A DNA stretch of 33,034 nt from Streptomyces sp. DI166 (lineage in GTDB: Bacteria; Actinomycetota; Actinomycetes; Streptomycetales; Streptomycetaceae), in contig NZ_FLSP01000091.1 in assembly GCF_900091315.1 (NCBI RefSeq), positions 1 to 33,034 of the forward strand, given 5' to 3'. This document shows positions 1 to 7,907 of the stretch, piece after piece. The position numbers and the translations under genes are program-made. Position 1 is the stretch's first letter. Every line of letters begins with the position of its first letter. Below the pieces are notes generated by a model, which saw only the letters and a list, made by a program, of their open reading frames with translations, was not told where the DNA came from and searched no databases.

Positions 1-886
1 CCAGCAGGCTCCCGGCGCCGTGCGCGGCGCGCTCGGTGTGCGTGGGCAGCAGACAGTCGGCGGCCAGGGCGCGCCAGAACTCTGGTACGACGGCGTGCAG
101 CCGCAGCGGCGCCCGACCCTCGGCGTACTCCTGGACCGCGGAGGCGCGGGAGGTGAAGGTGGCGCCGGGGAAGGGCGAGGCGCCCCCGGTGAACACCTGG
201 TGGATCATCACGCCCAGCGCCCACACGTCGGCGGTGGTCCGCACCCGCACCCCGCGCTCGTCCAGCGGGGCTCGCCACCGCTCGGGCGGCAGGTAGTCGG
301 GGGAGCCCAGCGGCGGGATGTAGCCGTGGGTGCCGCGGGTGCCGTCCAGTTCGGCGGTGAGCCCGAAGTCGGACAGCCGCGCCGAACCGTCCGCCATGAT
401 CAGGACGTTGTCCGGTTTCAGGTCGCCGTGCACCCAGCCGAGCCCGTGCAGATGGGCCAGCCCCTCGCAGACCTCGGTCAGCAGCCGGTCCCCCTCCGGC
501 AGGGGTCTGCCGTCGGCGGCGTCGAGGAGGTCCTGGAGGCTGCCCTCGGCCCGCTCCATGACCAGCACGACGGCACCGTCGAGGCCGGGCACCCCGGTGT
601 CGGCGAGCACCTCGGAGTCCAGCAGCCGCATCAGCCGCGGATGGTGGGCCCGGGTGCCGAACTCGATCTCCCGCCGCGCGGTCTCCGCCAGCCGCTCGGC
701 CTGCCGCGGGGCGAGCCCCGACACCGGCAGGAACTTCAGCGCGACGGCCGGTCCGTCCGGCTCCTCGGTGTCCCGGCCCGCGTACACCCGTCCCCAGCCG
801 CCGTCGGCGATCGGCTCGGTGACCTCCCAGCGGCCCACCCGCAGGCCCGCGGGGATGTGCAGCGCGGTCTCGCCCGTCGTGCTCAT
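1..886 (-). CDS. Serine/threonine protein kinase, C-terminal part beyond the window
   Basis: Reading leftwards from ATG 886 gives a Hanks-type kinase domain: a glycine-rich loop (ADGGWGRVYAG), the ATP-binding lysine in VALKF, the catalytic loop HGDLKPDN and the DFG motif in LSDFGLT. Because the usual HRD arginine is glycine, it would be a non-RD kinase. About 295 residues are visible; the gene runs off the left edge, so any transmembrane or sensor part is unseen. The start is supported by a G-rich ribosome site about 9 nt upstream and by an ATGA overlap with the stop of the FHA-like gene, implying translational coupling. It should phosphorylate Ser/Thr of target proteins, possibly including the FHA partner. 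The kinase call is sure; the target is inference. Confidence 0.93.
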   Translation of the reverse strand, partial: MSTTGETALHIPAGLRVGRWEVTEPIADGGWGRVYAGRDTEEPDGPAVALKFLPVSGLAPRQAERLAETARREIEFGTRAHHPRLMRLLDSEVLADTGVPGLDGAVVLVMERAEGSLQDLLDAADGRPLPEGDRLLTEVCEGLAHLHGLGWVHGDLKPDNVLIMADGSARLSDFGLTAELDGTRGTHGYIPPLGSPDYLPPERWRAPLDERGVRVRTTADVWALGVMIHQVFTGGASPFPGATFTSRASAVQEYAEGRAPLRLHAVVPEFWRALAADCLLPTHTERAAHGAGSLL

Positions 887-1647
887 CGACGACCCCCCGC
901 CGGCTCGGCCGTACGGGACGGCAGCAGCGCCAGATGCTCCTCGCGCACCAGCCCGAACCGCAGCGCGACCCCGACCACGGCCTCCCGCTTGCCGGTGCGC
1001 CGGGCCGTACCCTCCGCCTCGCCGCGCAGCCGCAGCTTCTGCTCGGCCAGGTAGTCCAGGTGCGCGGTCACCGCCCGCGCGGTGAGCTTCGACAGCCCCG
1101 GGTGGTTGCGGATGCGCTCCACGATCTGCGGGGTGGTCGGCACGCTCACCGCCGACTCGTCGCGCAGCCGCGGCTCGCACAGCGCCACCAGGACCAGGAA
1201 GTACGTGGCGGTCTCGTCCAGCGAGTACGCGTTGACCGTACGCGTCCCCCAGGCGCCCCCGGGATCGTCGGCGTCCAGGTAGACGTGGTCCGGCGCGAAC
1301 ACCTGGAAGCTCACCGTCGAACCCCGGGTGGGCAGCACCACCCGGGCGAACTCGAACGGGATCGGCGCCCCCGACCGGCGCGGCGGAACGCGCAGGTACT
1401 CCCCGGCGCCCTCCGGGTTCTCCACCAGGTAGCTGTGGCTGGTGGAGTAGTTGGTGAGCTGCCAGTGGTCCTCGGTGACCCGGATCTCCCCGGCCAGCCG
1501 GGAGACCGCCGGGTCGGGCAGCACCAGCTCGACCGGGCGGGACGCCGAGCCCCGGCCGAAGCGCGCCGACTCCCCGGGTCCCAGGCGCAGGTTGGTCGGT
1601 TGTTCCGTGCGGTGCGCTGATGGCACATGGATCAGAATGCCGCTCAT
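883..1647 (-). CDS. FHA-like domain protein coupled to the kinase
   Basis: This 254-residue cytoplasmic protein starts at ATG 1647 behind a GGGGGAGGGAAG ribosome site. Residues about 20-110 resemble a forkhead-associated fold: a FGRGSASRP strand-loop, then DPAVSRLAGEI, then LTNYSTSHSY. The histidine of the usual SxxH signature is absent (SRLAG), so phosphothreonine binding is not certain. The C-terminal half is mostly helical (PQIVERIRNHPGLSKLTARAV) and resembles a small winged-helix or effector module. The stop overlaps the kinase start by 4 nt. FHA proteins read phosphothreonine marks made by Hanks kinases, so this is probably the substrate or adaptor of the kinase. The pairing is seen; the role is inferred from family knowledge. 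Confidence 0.8.
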   Translation of the reverse strand: MSGILIHVPSAHRTEQPTNLRLGPGESARFGRGSASRPVELVLPDPAVSRLAGEIRVTEDHWQLTNYSTSHSYLVENPEGAGEYLRVPPRRSGAPIPFEFARVVLPTRGSTVSFQVFAPDHVYLDADDPGGAWGTRTVNAYSLDETATYFLVLVALCEPRLRDESAVSVPTTPQIVERIRNHPGLSKLTARAVTAHLDYLAEQKLRLRGEAEGTARRTGKREAVVGVALRFGLVREEHLALLPSRTAEPAGGRR

Positions 1648-1727
1648 CGGCAGACTTCCCTCCCCCGAAATCGGCCTGGCCGAGCGGCACTCCGGTGGGT
1701 GGTGAAGTCGCCGCTCGCCAGTGTCCT

Positions 1728-2882
1728 CTACGAGGAACAGAGGGGCACACCGGGGAGCTGGTTGCCTGGTGAACGAAGGTAGATGTTGGTCATGTAGCCG
1801 CCGTACTGCGGGAGGTAGGCCCACCAGGTGTTCGTGTAGGGCGGAACGGTGACCTCCTGCCCCTCCTTCTGGCAGCTCACGAGCACTTCCACCCCGGCCG
1901 GCAGGGAGGTCAGCGGCGCGGAGTCGACGGTGGTCGGGCGGGGGCGCACTTTCACTCCCGAGCCCCAGGTGCCGACCCAGGTCCCCGCCGGGCGGGCGGC
2001 GCCGGGCACGTCGAGGGAGCGGGTGAGCCGGTTGACGGCCGTGTACGCCGAGCCGTACGGGGTGCCGTCGGGGTGCAGGGTGAACACGGCGACGATGGCG
2101 CGGTCGTCCGGCCCGACGGTGCCGGTGGTGTGCAGGGCCTCCTTGGTGAGGTCGACCCCGGCGGCGGCCCGCGCGTTCCGTGCGGCTGCGGCGGGTTTGG
2201 GCCCGCAGTCGCCGGAGGCACCGAAGCCCGACCAGCCCTGCTTGACCGCGTACGGCCGCTCGAAGGAGCCCGGGATGCCGAAGTGCTGGTCGAAGCCGTC
2301 GGCGCCGCAGCGCATGGTCTGGCGCAGGTTGCCCATCACGTAGTCCCGCACCGGCGCCTCGGCGGTGTCCAGCAGGTACCGGTAGATCCGTACCGTGTCG
2401 GCGGCCGACAGCGACACATAGCCCCAGTAGTCCTCGTACCCGGCGGGCGGTCGGTCGGTGTCGGTCAGCCCCAGCCGGGCCACCGAGCGGTCGACGATCG
2501 CCGTGCGCCCGCCGAGCGCCCAGTAGTGGCTGACGGCGTTGTCGTCGCTGCGGCGCAGCATCGCGTCGAGCCGGGTGCGGTCGGCGGCGGGCAGGGTGCG
2601 CGGGTCGTGGGTGCGCAGATAGTCCAGGGCGATGAGCAGCTTCACCACGGAGGCCGAACGGAACTTCTGGTTCTCGTTGTGCCGTTCGGTGAAGGTCCCG
2701 GTCGTGCGGTCGAAGACCGCGACGCCCGCGCTCACCCCTGCGGGCACCTCGACCTGCCCGGCGCGGCCGGGGTCGTCGGCGGCGGCCGGAGGGGCGCCGC
2801 CCAGGCCGAGGGCGAGGGTGGCCAGGGCGGCGGCGAGGGCGCCGGCGGACCGGCGCCGGGGCCGGGTGGTCGTACGGGTCAC
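1728..2882 (-). CDS. Exported serine hydrolase of the beta-lactamase/PBP-like class
   Basis: The 384-residue product starts at GTG 2882 with AAGGGG upstream. It has an arginine-rich n-region and a long alanine/leucine signal peptide ending near APPAAAD (about residue 36). The catalytic triad motifs of the penicillin-recognising serine hydrolases can be placed: SVVK at 78-81, SDDN at 112-115 and KQG at 214-216, the last replacing the usual KTG or KSG. The domain resembles class A beta-lactamase-like proteins of actinobacteria rather than a resistance enzyme. The last 90 or so residues form an extra module with two cysteines (VSCQKEG and PLCSS) and the look of an SH3-like cell-wall domain. It lies just upstream of the FHA and kinase genes and is co-directional, about 80 bp away. 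Substrate is unknown; peptidoglycan is a guess. Confidence 0.8.
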   Translation of the reverse strand: MTRTTTRPRRRSAGALAAALATLALGLGGAPPAAADDPGRAGQVEVPAGVSAGVAVFDRTTGTFTERHNENQKFRSASVVKLLIALDYLRTHDPRTLPAADRTRLDAMLRRSDDNAVSHYWALGGRTAIVDRSVARLGLTDTDRPPAGYEDYWGYVSLSAADTVRIYRYLLDTAEAPVRDYVMGNLRQTMRCGADGFDQHFGIPGSFERPYAVKQGWSGFGASGDCGPKPAAAARNARAAAGVDLTKEALHTTGTVGPDDRAIVAVFTLHPDGTPYGSAYTAVNRLTRSLDVPGAARPAGTWVGTWGSGVKVRPRPTTVDSAPLTSLPAGVEVLVSCQKEGQEVTVPPYTNTWWAYLPQYGGYMTNIYLRSPGNQLPGVPLCSS

Positions 2883-3118
2883 AGGGGGTCCCCTTCTCGT
2901 TCGGGTCGGGGTGACCGGGCGACGCTACGGCGGCCCGTCCGCCGTACGACATCCGCAAGTTGACGGAGGGCCGGGGGATGCCGGACCGGCGTTACCGCAG
3001 CCCCGCTCAGGCCGTCATTCCGTGAACTTCCGGATGACGCGGGCGCCTTCGCGCCGGATACGTTCCGCAGCGTCGAAGCGAGACCGACGAGACGGACCGA
3101 CGAGATGGAGGAGTCCCG

Positions 3119-4039
3119 ATGGGCGGAAAGGATCTGCTCCGGACGCTCGCCGTGACGGGCCTGCTGCTCGTCACCGCCTGCTCCGCCGCCGACCCCAACC
3201 CGGACGACCGGAGCGAAGGCTCTCTGCGCACCGAACTGACCGACACCGAGCGGGTGTTGCTCGGCGACGCGGAGGAGCGGCTGATCGCCGAGTGCATACG
3301 GGAGGCGGGCTTCGAGTACCGCCTCGACCCGGTCGCCCCGCGCGAGAAGGTGCCGGAGCGCCGGTTCGGGCTGGACGACGTGGACTGGGCCCGTGAACAC
3401 GGGTACGGCCTGGCGGACACGGCCGGAACCGGCGACCGGGGCGGGAAGTCCGCGGCTCCCAAGAGCTCCCAGGACCGCTACCTCGCCGGCCTCGCGCCGT
3501 CCCGCCTGGCCGCGTACGAGCGCGCCCTGAACGGCACGAAGCCCGACGCGATCGTCGTCCCGGCACCCGGCCGCGGCGAGATCTTCACCGCCGCCGACGG
3601 CTGCCGCGCCGACGCCCGCCGCGCGCTCTACGGCGATCTGCGCAAGTGGACCGAGGCCAAGGCGACCGTGGTGAACCTGGCCTACCTCACCTACGACGAC
3701 GTGGTGGCGGAACCGCGCTACACCAAGGCCCTCGCCGACTGGCGCGCCTGCATGAAGAAGCGGGGCCTGGACTACCCCGACACCTCACGGGCCGTCGGCG
3801 CCGTGGCGAAGGAGAGCGACTCCCGCACCCCGGAGCAGGCGCGCGAGCGCGAGGTGGAGGTCGCCGTCGCCGACGCCGAGTGCAACCGCTCGGCCGGGCT
3901 GGCCAGGACCGGCACCCGGCTGCAGAAGGAGCACGTACGGGACGCCGCACGGCGCACGTACGCCCGCCAGACCCGCTACTACACCCAGGCGGTCACCACC
4001 GCGCTGGACCGGGCCCGCGCGGTCACCGAGACCGGCTGA
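3119..4039 (+). CDS. Putative lipoprotein of unknown function
   Basis: A 306-residue protein begins at ATG 3119 after a GGAGGAG ribosome site. Residues 1-21 form a lipoprotein signal (hydrophobic LAVTGLLLVTAC, lipobox VTAC with Cys21), so it should be anchored outside the membrane. The rest is polar and mainly helical. Short cysteine-containing segments recur (IAECIREAGFEY, WRACMKKRGLDYP, DAECNRSAGLA), a pattern seen in streptomycete surface lipoproteins of unknown role. The two C-x-(K/E) helix segments followed by a GFEYR- or GLDYP-like turn look like internal repeats. It stands 74 bp before the I36-type inhibitor gene and may share its transcript. No function is assigned. Confidence 0.85.
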   Translation: MGGKDLLRTLAVTGLLLVTACSAADPNPDDRSEGSLRTELTDTERVLLGDAEERLIAECIREAGFEYRLDPVAPREKVPERRFGLDDVDWAREHGYGLADTAGTGDRGGKSAAPKSSQDRYLAGLAPSRLAAYERALNGTKPDAIVVPAPGRGEIFTAADGCRADARRALYGDLRKWTEAKATVVNLAYLTYDDVVAEPRYTKALADWRACMKKRGLDYPDTSRAVGAVAKESDSRTPEQAREREVEVAVADAECNRSAGLARTGTRLQKEHVRDAARRTYARQTRYYTQAVTTALDRARAVTETG

Positions 4040-4113
4040 GCCCCACCGACCCCGGCCGTCGCCGGAAGAAATCCACACCAACCCACCGGAAACCTTGTCG
4101 TAAGGAGAGCTCC

Positions 4114-4536
4114 ATGCGTATGCGCAAGCGCGCCCTGCTCGGGCTGGCCCTGGCCACCGCCCTGATCCCGGTCGCCGCGAGCACCGCACTGGCGGACGGC
4201 ACCCAGCCCACCTACAGCCGGGACAACCCGGGCAACTGCCCGTCCGGGTTCCTGCGCGTGTACCGGGGCATCAACTACGACCTGGGCGGATGGGGTGTCG
4301 CCAAGTTCGAGCACTCCAACCCCGTCTGGTCGTCCACCATCAACGGCTACATCGCCCACCAGGACTCCTCCTGGTTCAACAACGGCACCGGCACCTCGTG
4401 GAGCTCCGTGGTCGTCTACTCGGACAACAACTACACCGGCAAGTCCTTCTGTCTGGACAAGGGCTGGGGCAACAAGTGGGACCCGATCGCCAACGACCAG
4501 GGCGAGTCCAACCAGTGGATCCAGGGCACCTGCTGA
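4114..4536 (+). CDS. Secreted peptidase inhibitor family I36-type protein
   Basis: This 140-residue product starts at ATG 4114 with TAAGGAGAG upstream. A clear signal peptide (MRMRKRALLGLALATAL, cleavage near STALADG, about residue 28) exports it. The mature part resembles the I36/beta-gamma-crystallin-like family: NCPSGFLRVYRG, then WSSVVVYSDNNYTGKSFCLDKGW and a final tryptophan/cysteine. Three cysteines remain after export. Family members such as the Streptomyces metalloproteinase inhibitor block extracellular proteases, and many paralogues are uncharacterised. A strong hairpin follows the gene, ending the transcript. The family is fairly sure; an actual protease target is not shown. Confidence 0.82.
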   Translation: MRMRKRALLGLALATALIPVAASTALADGTQPTYSRDNPGNCPSGFLRVYRGINYDLGGWGVAKFEHSNPVWSSTINGYIAHQDSSWFNNGTGTSWSSVVVYSDNNYTGKSFCLDKGWGNKWDPIANDQGESNQWIQGTC

Positions 4537-4564
4537 TCCCGCCGCCCGGGGCCTGATCGCCACG

Positions 4565-4594
4565 GAGTGCGCCCCGACCCGTCCGGGCGCACTC
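4565..4594 (+). terminator. Hairpin terminator after the I36-type gene
   Basis: Arms 4565-4574 (GAGTGCGCCC) and 4585-4594 (GGGCGCACTC) are perfectly complementary over 10 bp, with a 10-nt loop. It lies 29 nt after the stop codon. No strong T-run follows, which is common for streptomycete terminators. It separates the I36-type gene from the GH15 gene. Confidence 0.7.
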
Positions 4595-4661
4595 TGTAGG
4601 CAAGCTCTTCGGCGTGCGGGCCGGCCTTCGGCCCGCGGGCCCGTGGGGAAGGAGGCATCCG

Positions 4662-6515
4662 GTGGACCGTTACCCGCCGATCGCCGACCACGGCATGGTC
4701 GGTGATCTCCAGACCGCGGCGCTGGTGTCCTCCGGGGGCACCGTCGACTGGTGGTGCACCCCCCGCTTCGACGCGCCCAGCGTCTTCGCCTCCCTCCTCG
4801 ACAGCGAGCGGGGAGGCTACTGCCGTCTCGCCGCCGACCTCCCGGACCGGACCGACCTCACGGTCCGGCAGCTGTACCTGTCGGACACCGCGGTGCTGAT
4901 CACCCGGTTCATGGCCCCGGACGGGGTCGGCGAGGTGGCCGACTTCATGCCGCCGCTGTCCGGCTCCGCGCCCACCGACCGGCACCGCCTGATCCGGGTG
5001 GTGCGGGTGGTGCGCGGCACCCTGCCCTTCACCCTCGTGTGCCGCCCGCGTTTCGACTACGGACGCGCCGCGCACACCCTGGAGCGCGTGGACACCGGCT
5101 CGGCCGTCTTCCACGGCCCCGGCCTGGACCTGCACCTCCAGGTCAGCACGTCCGGCGTGCTGCACGAGGACGCCGGTGACCTCACCGCCCGCTTCACACT
5201 GTCGGCGGGCGAGGTCGCCGCGGTCGTGCTCACCAGCGTGGAGAGCGGGGGCGCCGCGCCCCCTCCGCTGTCGCGCGACCTCATCCGCGGCGAGTTCGAC
5301 GCCTGCCGCTTCTTCTGGCTGGGCTGGCTGCGCTCCTCCCGCTACCGGGGCCGCTGGCGGGACATGGTCAACCGGTCGGCGATCACCCTCAAGCTGCTCA
5401 CCTACGCCCCCACCGGGGCGCCGATCGCCGCGGCCACCGCGGGGCTGCCGGAGCAGGTGGGCGGCGAGCGCAACTGGGACTACCGCTACACCTGGGTCCG
5501 GGACGCCTCCCTGTCCGTCGGCACCCTGATCGACCTCGGCTTCACCGAGGAGGCCCACGACTTCCGGCACTGGCTGCGCGACCGGCTGGCGGCCGGGGGC
5601 GCGGCGTCCGGCGAGCCGCTGCAGATCATGTACCGGGTCGACGGCGACACACGGATGCCCGAGGAGATCCTCGACCACCTGGAGGGCTACCGGGGCTCGG
5701 CCCCCGTGCGCATCGGCAACGGGGCCGCCGACCAGATCCAGCTCGACATCTACGGCGAGGCCGCCGACGCCCTCGCGCGGGGCGGCGCGGTCGCGGACGT
5801 GCGGGGCTGGCGCTCCTTCGCGGCCATGCTCGACTGGCTCGCCGGCTCCTGGGACCGGCCCGACGAGGGCATCTGGGAGACCCGCGGCGGCCGCAAGGAC
5901 TTCACCTACAGCAGGCTGATGACATGGGTCGCCTTCGACCGGGGCATCCGGGTCGCGGCCCGGCAGTCCCGGCCCGGCGACCTGGCGCGCTGGCGGCAGG
6001 CCCGGGACGCGGTCTTCGAGCAGATCGTCGAACGCGGCTGGAGCCCGAAGCGGGAGGCGTTCGTGCAGCACTACGACGCCGACGTGCTGGACGCCTCGCT
6101 GCTGCTGATGCCCCGGGTCGGCTTCCTCTCCCCGCGCGACCCGTCGTGGCTGAGCACGCTGGACGCCATGGGCGAGGAACTGGTCAGCGACAGCCTCGTC
6201 TACCGCTACGACCCCGCCGCCTCCCCGGACGGCCTGCGCGGCTCCGAGGGCACTTTCAACCTGTGCAGCTTCCTGTACGTGGAGGCCCTGGCGAGGGCCG
6301 GGCGGCTGGCGCAGGCCCGCTACGCCTTCGACAAGATGCTGACCTACGCCAACCACGTCGGCCTGTTCGCGGAGGAACTCGGCCCGTCCGGTGAGCAGCT
6401 CGGCAACTTCCCGCAGGCGTTCACCCACCTCGCGCTGGTCGCCGCGGCCATGGCGCTGGACGAGCAGCTGGACACGGCGGCGGCCCGGCACGAGCCGTTC
6501 GGAGCCGTGGGATGA
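4662..6515 (+). CDS. Glycoside hydrolase family 15 (glucoamylase/trehalase-like)
   Basis: GTG 4662 is chosen because GGAAGGAGG lies just upstream and the product then begins VDRYPPIADHGMVGD, the usual start of this family; an ATG at 4614 lacks both. The 617-residue protein has an N-terminal beta-domain (about 1-200: LQTAALVSSGGTVDWWC, RFDAPSVFASLLD) and an (alpha/alpha)6 catalytic domain. Visible landmarks are NWDYRYTWVRDASL, GNGAADQIQLDIYGE, DEGIWETRGG with the likely general acid, and EELGPSGEQLGNFPQAFTH carrying the likely base. No signal peptide is seen, so it acts in the cytoplasm on alpha-glucosides such as maltodextrins or trehalose. Its stop overlaps the MFS start by 4 nt, suggesting a joint transport/hydrolysis unit. 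Exact substrate is open. Confidence 0.9.
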   Translation: MDRYPPIADHGMVGDLQTAALVSSGGTVDWWCTPRFDAPSVFASLLDSERGGYCRLAADLPDRTDLTVRQLYLSDTAVLITRFMAPDGVGEVADFMPPLSGSAPTDRHRLIRVVRVVRGTLPFTLVCRPRFDYGRAAHTLERVDTGSAVFHGPGLDLHLQVSTSGVLHEDAGDLTARFTLSAGEVAAVVLTSVESGGAAPPPLSRDLIRGEFDACRFFWLGWLRSSRYRGRWRDMVNRSAITLKLLTYAPTGAPIAAATAGLPEQVGGERNWDYRYTWVRDASLSVGTLIDLGFTEEAHDFRHWLRDRLAAGGAASGEPLQIMYRVDGDTRMPEEILDHLEGYRGSAPVRIGNGAADQIQLDIYGEAADALARGGAVADVRGWRSFAAMLDWLAGSWDRPDEGIWETRGGRKDFTYSRLMTWVAFDRGIRVAARQSRPGDLARWRQARDAVFEQIVERGWSPKREAFVQHYDADVLDASLLLMPRVGFLSPRDPSWLSTLDAMGEELVSDSLVYRYDPAASPDGLRGSEGTFNLCSFLYVEALARAGRLAQARYAFDKMLTYANHVGLFAEELGPSGEQLGNFPQAFTHLALVAAAMALDEQLDTAAARHEPFGAVG

Positions 6516-7900
6516 CATCCGCCCCGGCGGGTTCCAGGGTCCTGCTCCCCCTCGCCCTCGCCCAGTTCATCTGCAGCTTCGCCGGCTCCAACATGAACGT
6601 GATGATCAACGACATCAGCGAGGACCTGGACACCACCGTGCAGGGCGTGCAGGTCGCGATCACGGTCTTCCTGCTGGTCATGGCGGCCCTGATGATCCCC
6701 GGCGGCAAACTGACCGACCGCTACGGCCGCAAACGGTGCTTCCTGGCCGGACTCGTCACCTACGGCGTCGGCGCCGTGCTCAGCGCGGCCGCCCCGGGCC
6801 TCGGGGTCCTCGTCCTCGGCAACTCGATCCTGGAGGGCGTGGGTACGGCCCTGCTCATCCCGCCCGTCTACATCCTCACCACGCTGCTGTTCACCGAGAC
6901 GACCTCCCGGGCCCGCGCCTTCGGGGTGATCATGGGGCTCGGCGGTATCGGCGCCGCCGCCGGTCCCCTGATCGGCGGGCTCATCACCTGGGGCCTGTCC
7001 TGGCGGGCCGCCTTCGTCTTCCAGGCCCTGGTGATCGCGGGCATCGTCCTGCTGAGCCGGAAGATCGAGGACCCCCTGCCCCCGGACCCGGAGCGTCCGT
7101 TCGACGTGCGGGGCGCGGTCCTGTCGGCCGCTGGCCTGATCCTCGTGGTGATGGGCGTACTGGCGGCGGACAACAACGGATGGCTGATGCTGGGCCTGAT
7201 CGTGGGCGGCGCGCTGGTCCTGGCGTGGTTCTTCCGGTCGGCGCGCGCCAAGGAGCGGGCGGGGGAGGAACCCCTGCTGTCCCCGTCCCTCTTCCGCAAC
7301 CGCACCTCCAACCTCGGCCTGATCACCCAGAACGTCCAGTGGCTGGTGCTGATGGGCACGTCCTTCGTGGTGGCGACCTACCTCCAGGTCGTCCGCGGCT
7401 ACAACGCGATCGAGACGGGCGTCATCTTCACCGCCGCGACCCTCGGCCTGCTCGCCTCGTCCCTGGCCGCGGAACGCCTGGCCGCACGCCGCCCCCAGCG
7501 CACCCTGATCATGGCGGGCTTCCTGCTCACCGCCGCCGGTATCGGCGTCCTGCTGGCCCTGGTCGCCGGCACCCCGAACCCCTGGGCCTTCACCCCGGGC
7601 CTGCTCCTGATCGGCCTCGGCCTGGGCGTGATGCTGACCCCCTCGGTCAACATCGTCCAGTCCAGCTTCCCCGAACACCAGCAGGGCGAGATCTCCGGCC
7701 TCTCCCGCAGCGTCTCCAACCTGGGCTCGTCCCTGGGCACGGCGGTCGCCGGAACCATCCTGGTCTCGGGCCTCTCCAAGCACGCCTACGCCGCGTCGAT
7801 GATCACCGTCGCTGCGATCGCGGTCCTGGGCCTGGTCGCGGCGGCCCTGCTGCCCCGGTCGGCGGCGCCGAAGGCCAAGGTCGAGGGCGCCGCGCGGTAG
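6512..7900 (+). CDS. MFS transporter, DHA2 (EmrB/QacA-like) family
   Basis: The 462-residue integral membrane protein begins at ATG 6512, inside the ATGA overlap with the GH15 gene. The major-facilitator signature loop GGKLTDRYGRKR follows TM2 (about residues 65-76), and the motif-C-like segment GGIGAAAGPLIGGLI appears in TM5. Length and the number of hydrophobic stretches fit the 14-helix DHA2 group of proton-driven drug exporters. Coupling to a sugar hydrolase is unusual for this group, so the substrate may be a glycoside or a metabolite rather than a drug. It ends only 7 bp from the convergent phosphatase gene. Family is sure; substrate unknown. Confidence 0.9.
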   Translation: MTSAPAGSRVLLPLALAQFICSFAGSNMNVMINDISEDLDTTVQGVQVAITVFLLVMAALMIPGGKLTDRYGRKRCFLAGLVTYGVGAVLSAAAPGLGVLVLGNSILEGVGTALLIPPVYILTTLLFTETTSRARAFGVIMGLGGIGAAAGPLIGGLITWGLSWRAAFVFQALVIAGIVLLSRKIEDPLPPDPERPFDVRGAVLSAAGLILVVMGVLAADNNGWLMLGLIVGGALVLAWFFRSARAKERAGEEPLLSPSLFRNRTSNLGLITQNVQWLVLMGTSFVVATYLQVVRGYNAIETGVIFTAATLGLLASSLAAERLAARRPQRTLIMAGFLLTAAGIGVLLALVAGTPNPWAFTPGLLLIGLGLGVMLTPSVNIVQSSFPEHQQGEISGLSRSVSNLGSSLGTAVAGTILVSGLSKHAYAASMITVAAIAVLGLVAAALLPRSAAPKAKVEGAAR

Positions 7901-7907
7901 CGGGGCG

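Noticed and set aside
20..1085. Long plus-strand open frames over the first kilobase
   Set aside because: They are arginine/glycine-rich shadows of the kinase and FHA-like genes, whose motifs (glycine loop, HGDLKPDN, DFG) are intact on the minus strand.
883..2958. A single 691-codon minus-strand frame covering both the hydrolase and the FHA-like gene
   Set aside because: Its first half is out of frame with the hydrolase and arginine/proline-rich; only the last 254 codons, from ATG 1647 with a strong ribosome site, are a real gene.
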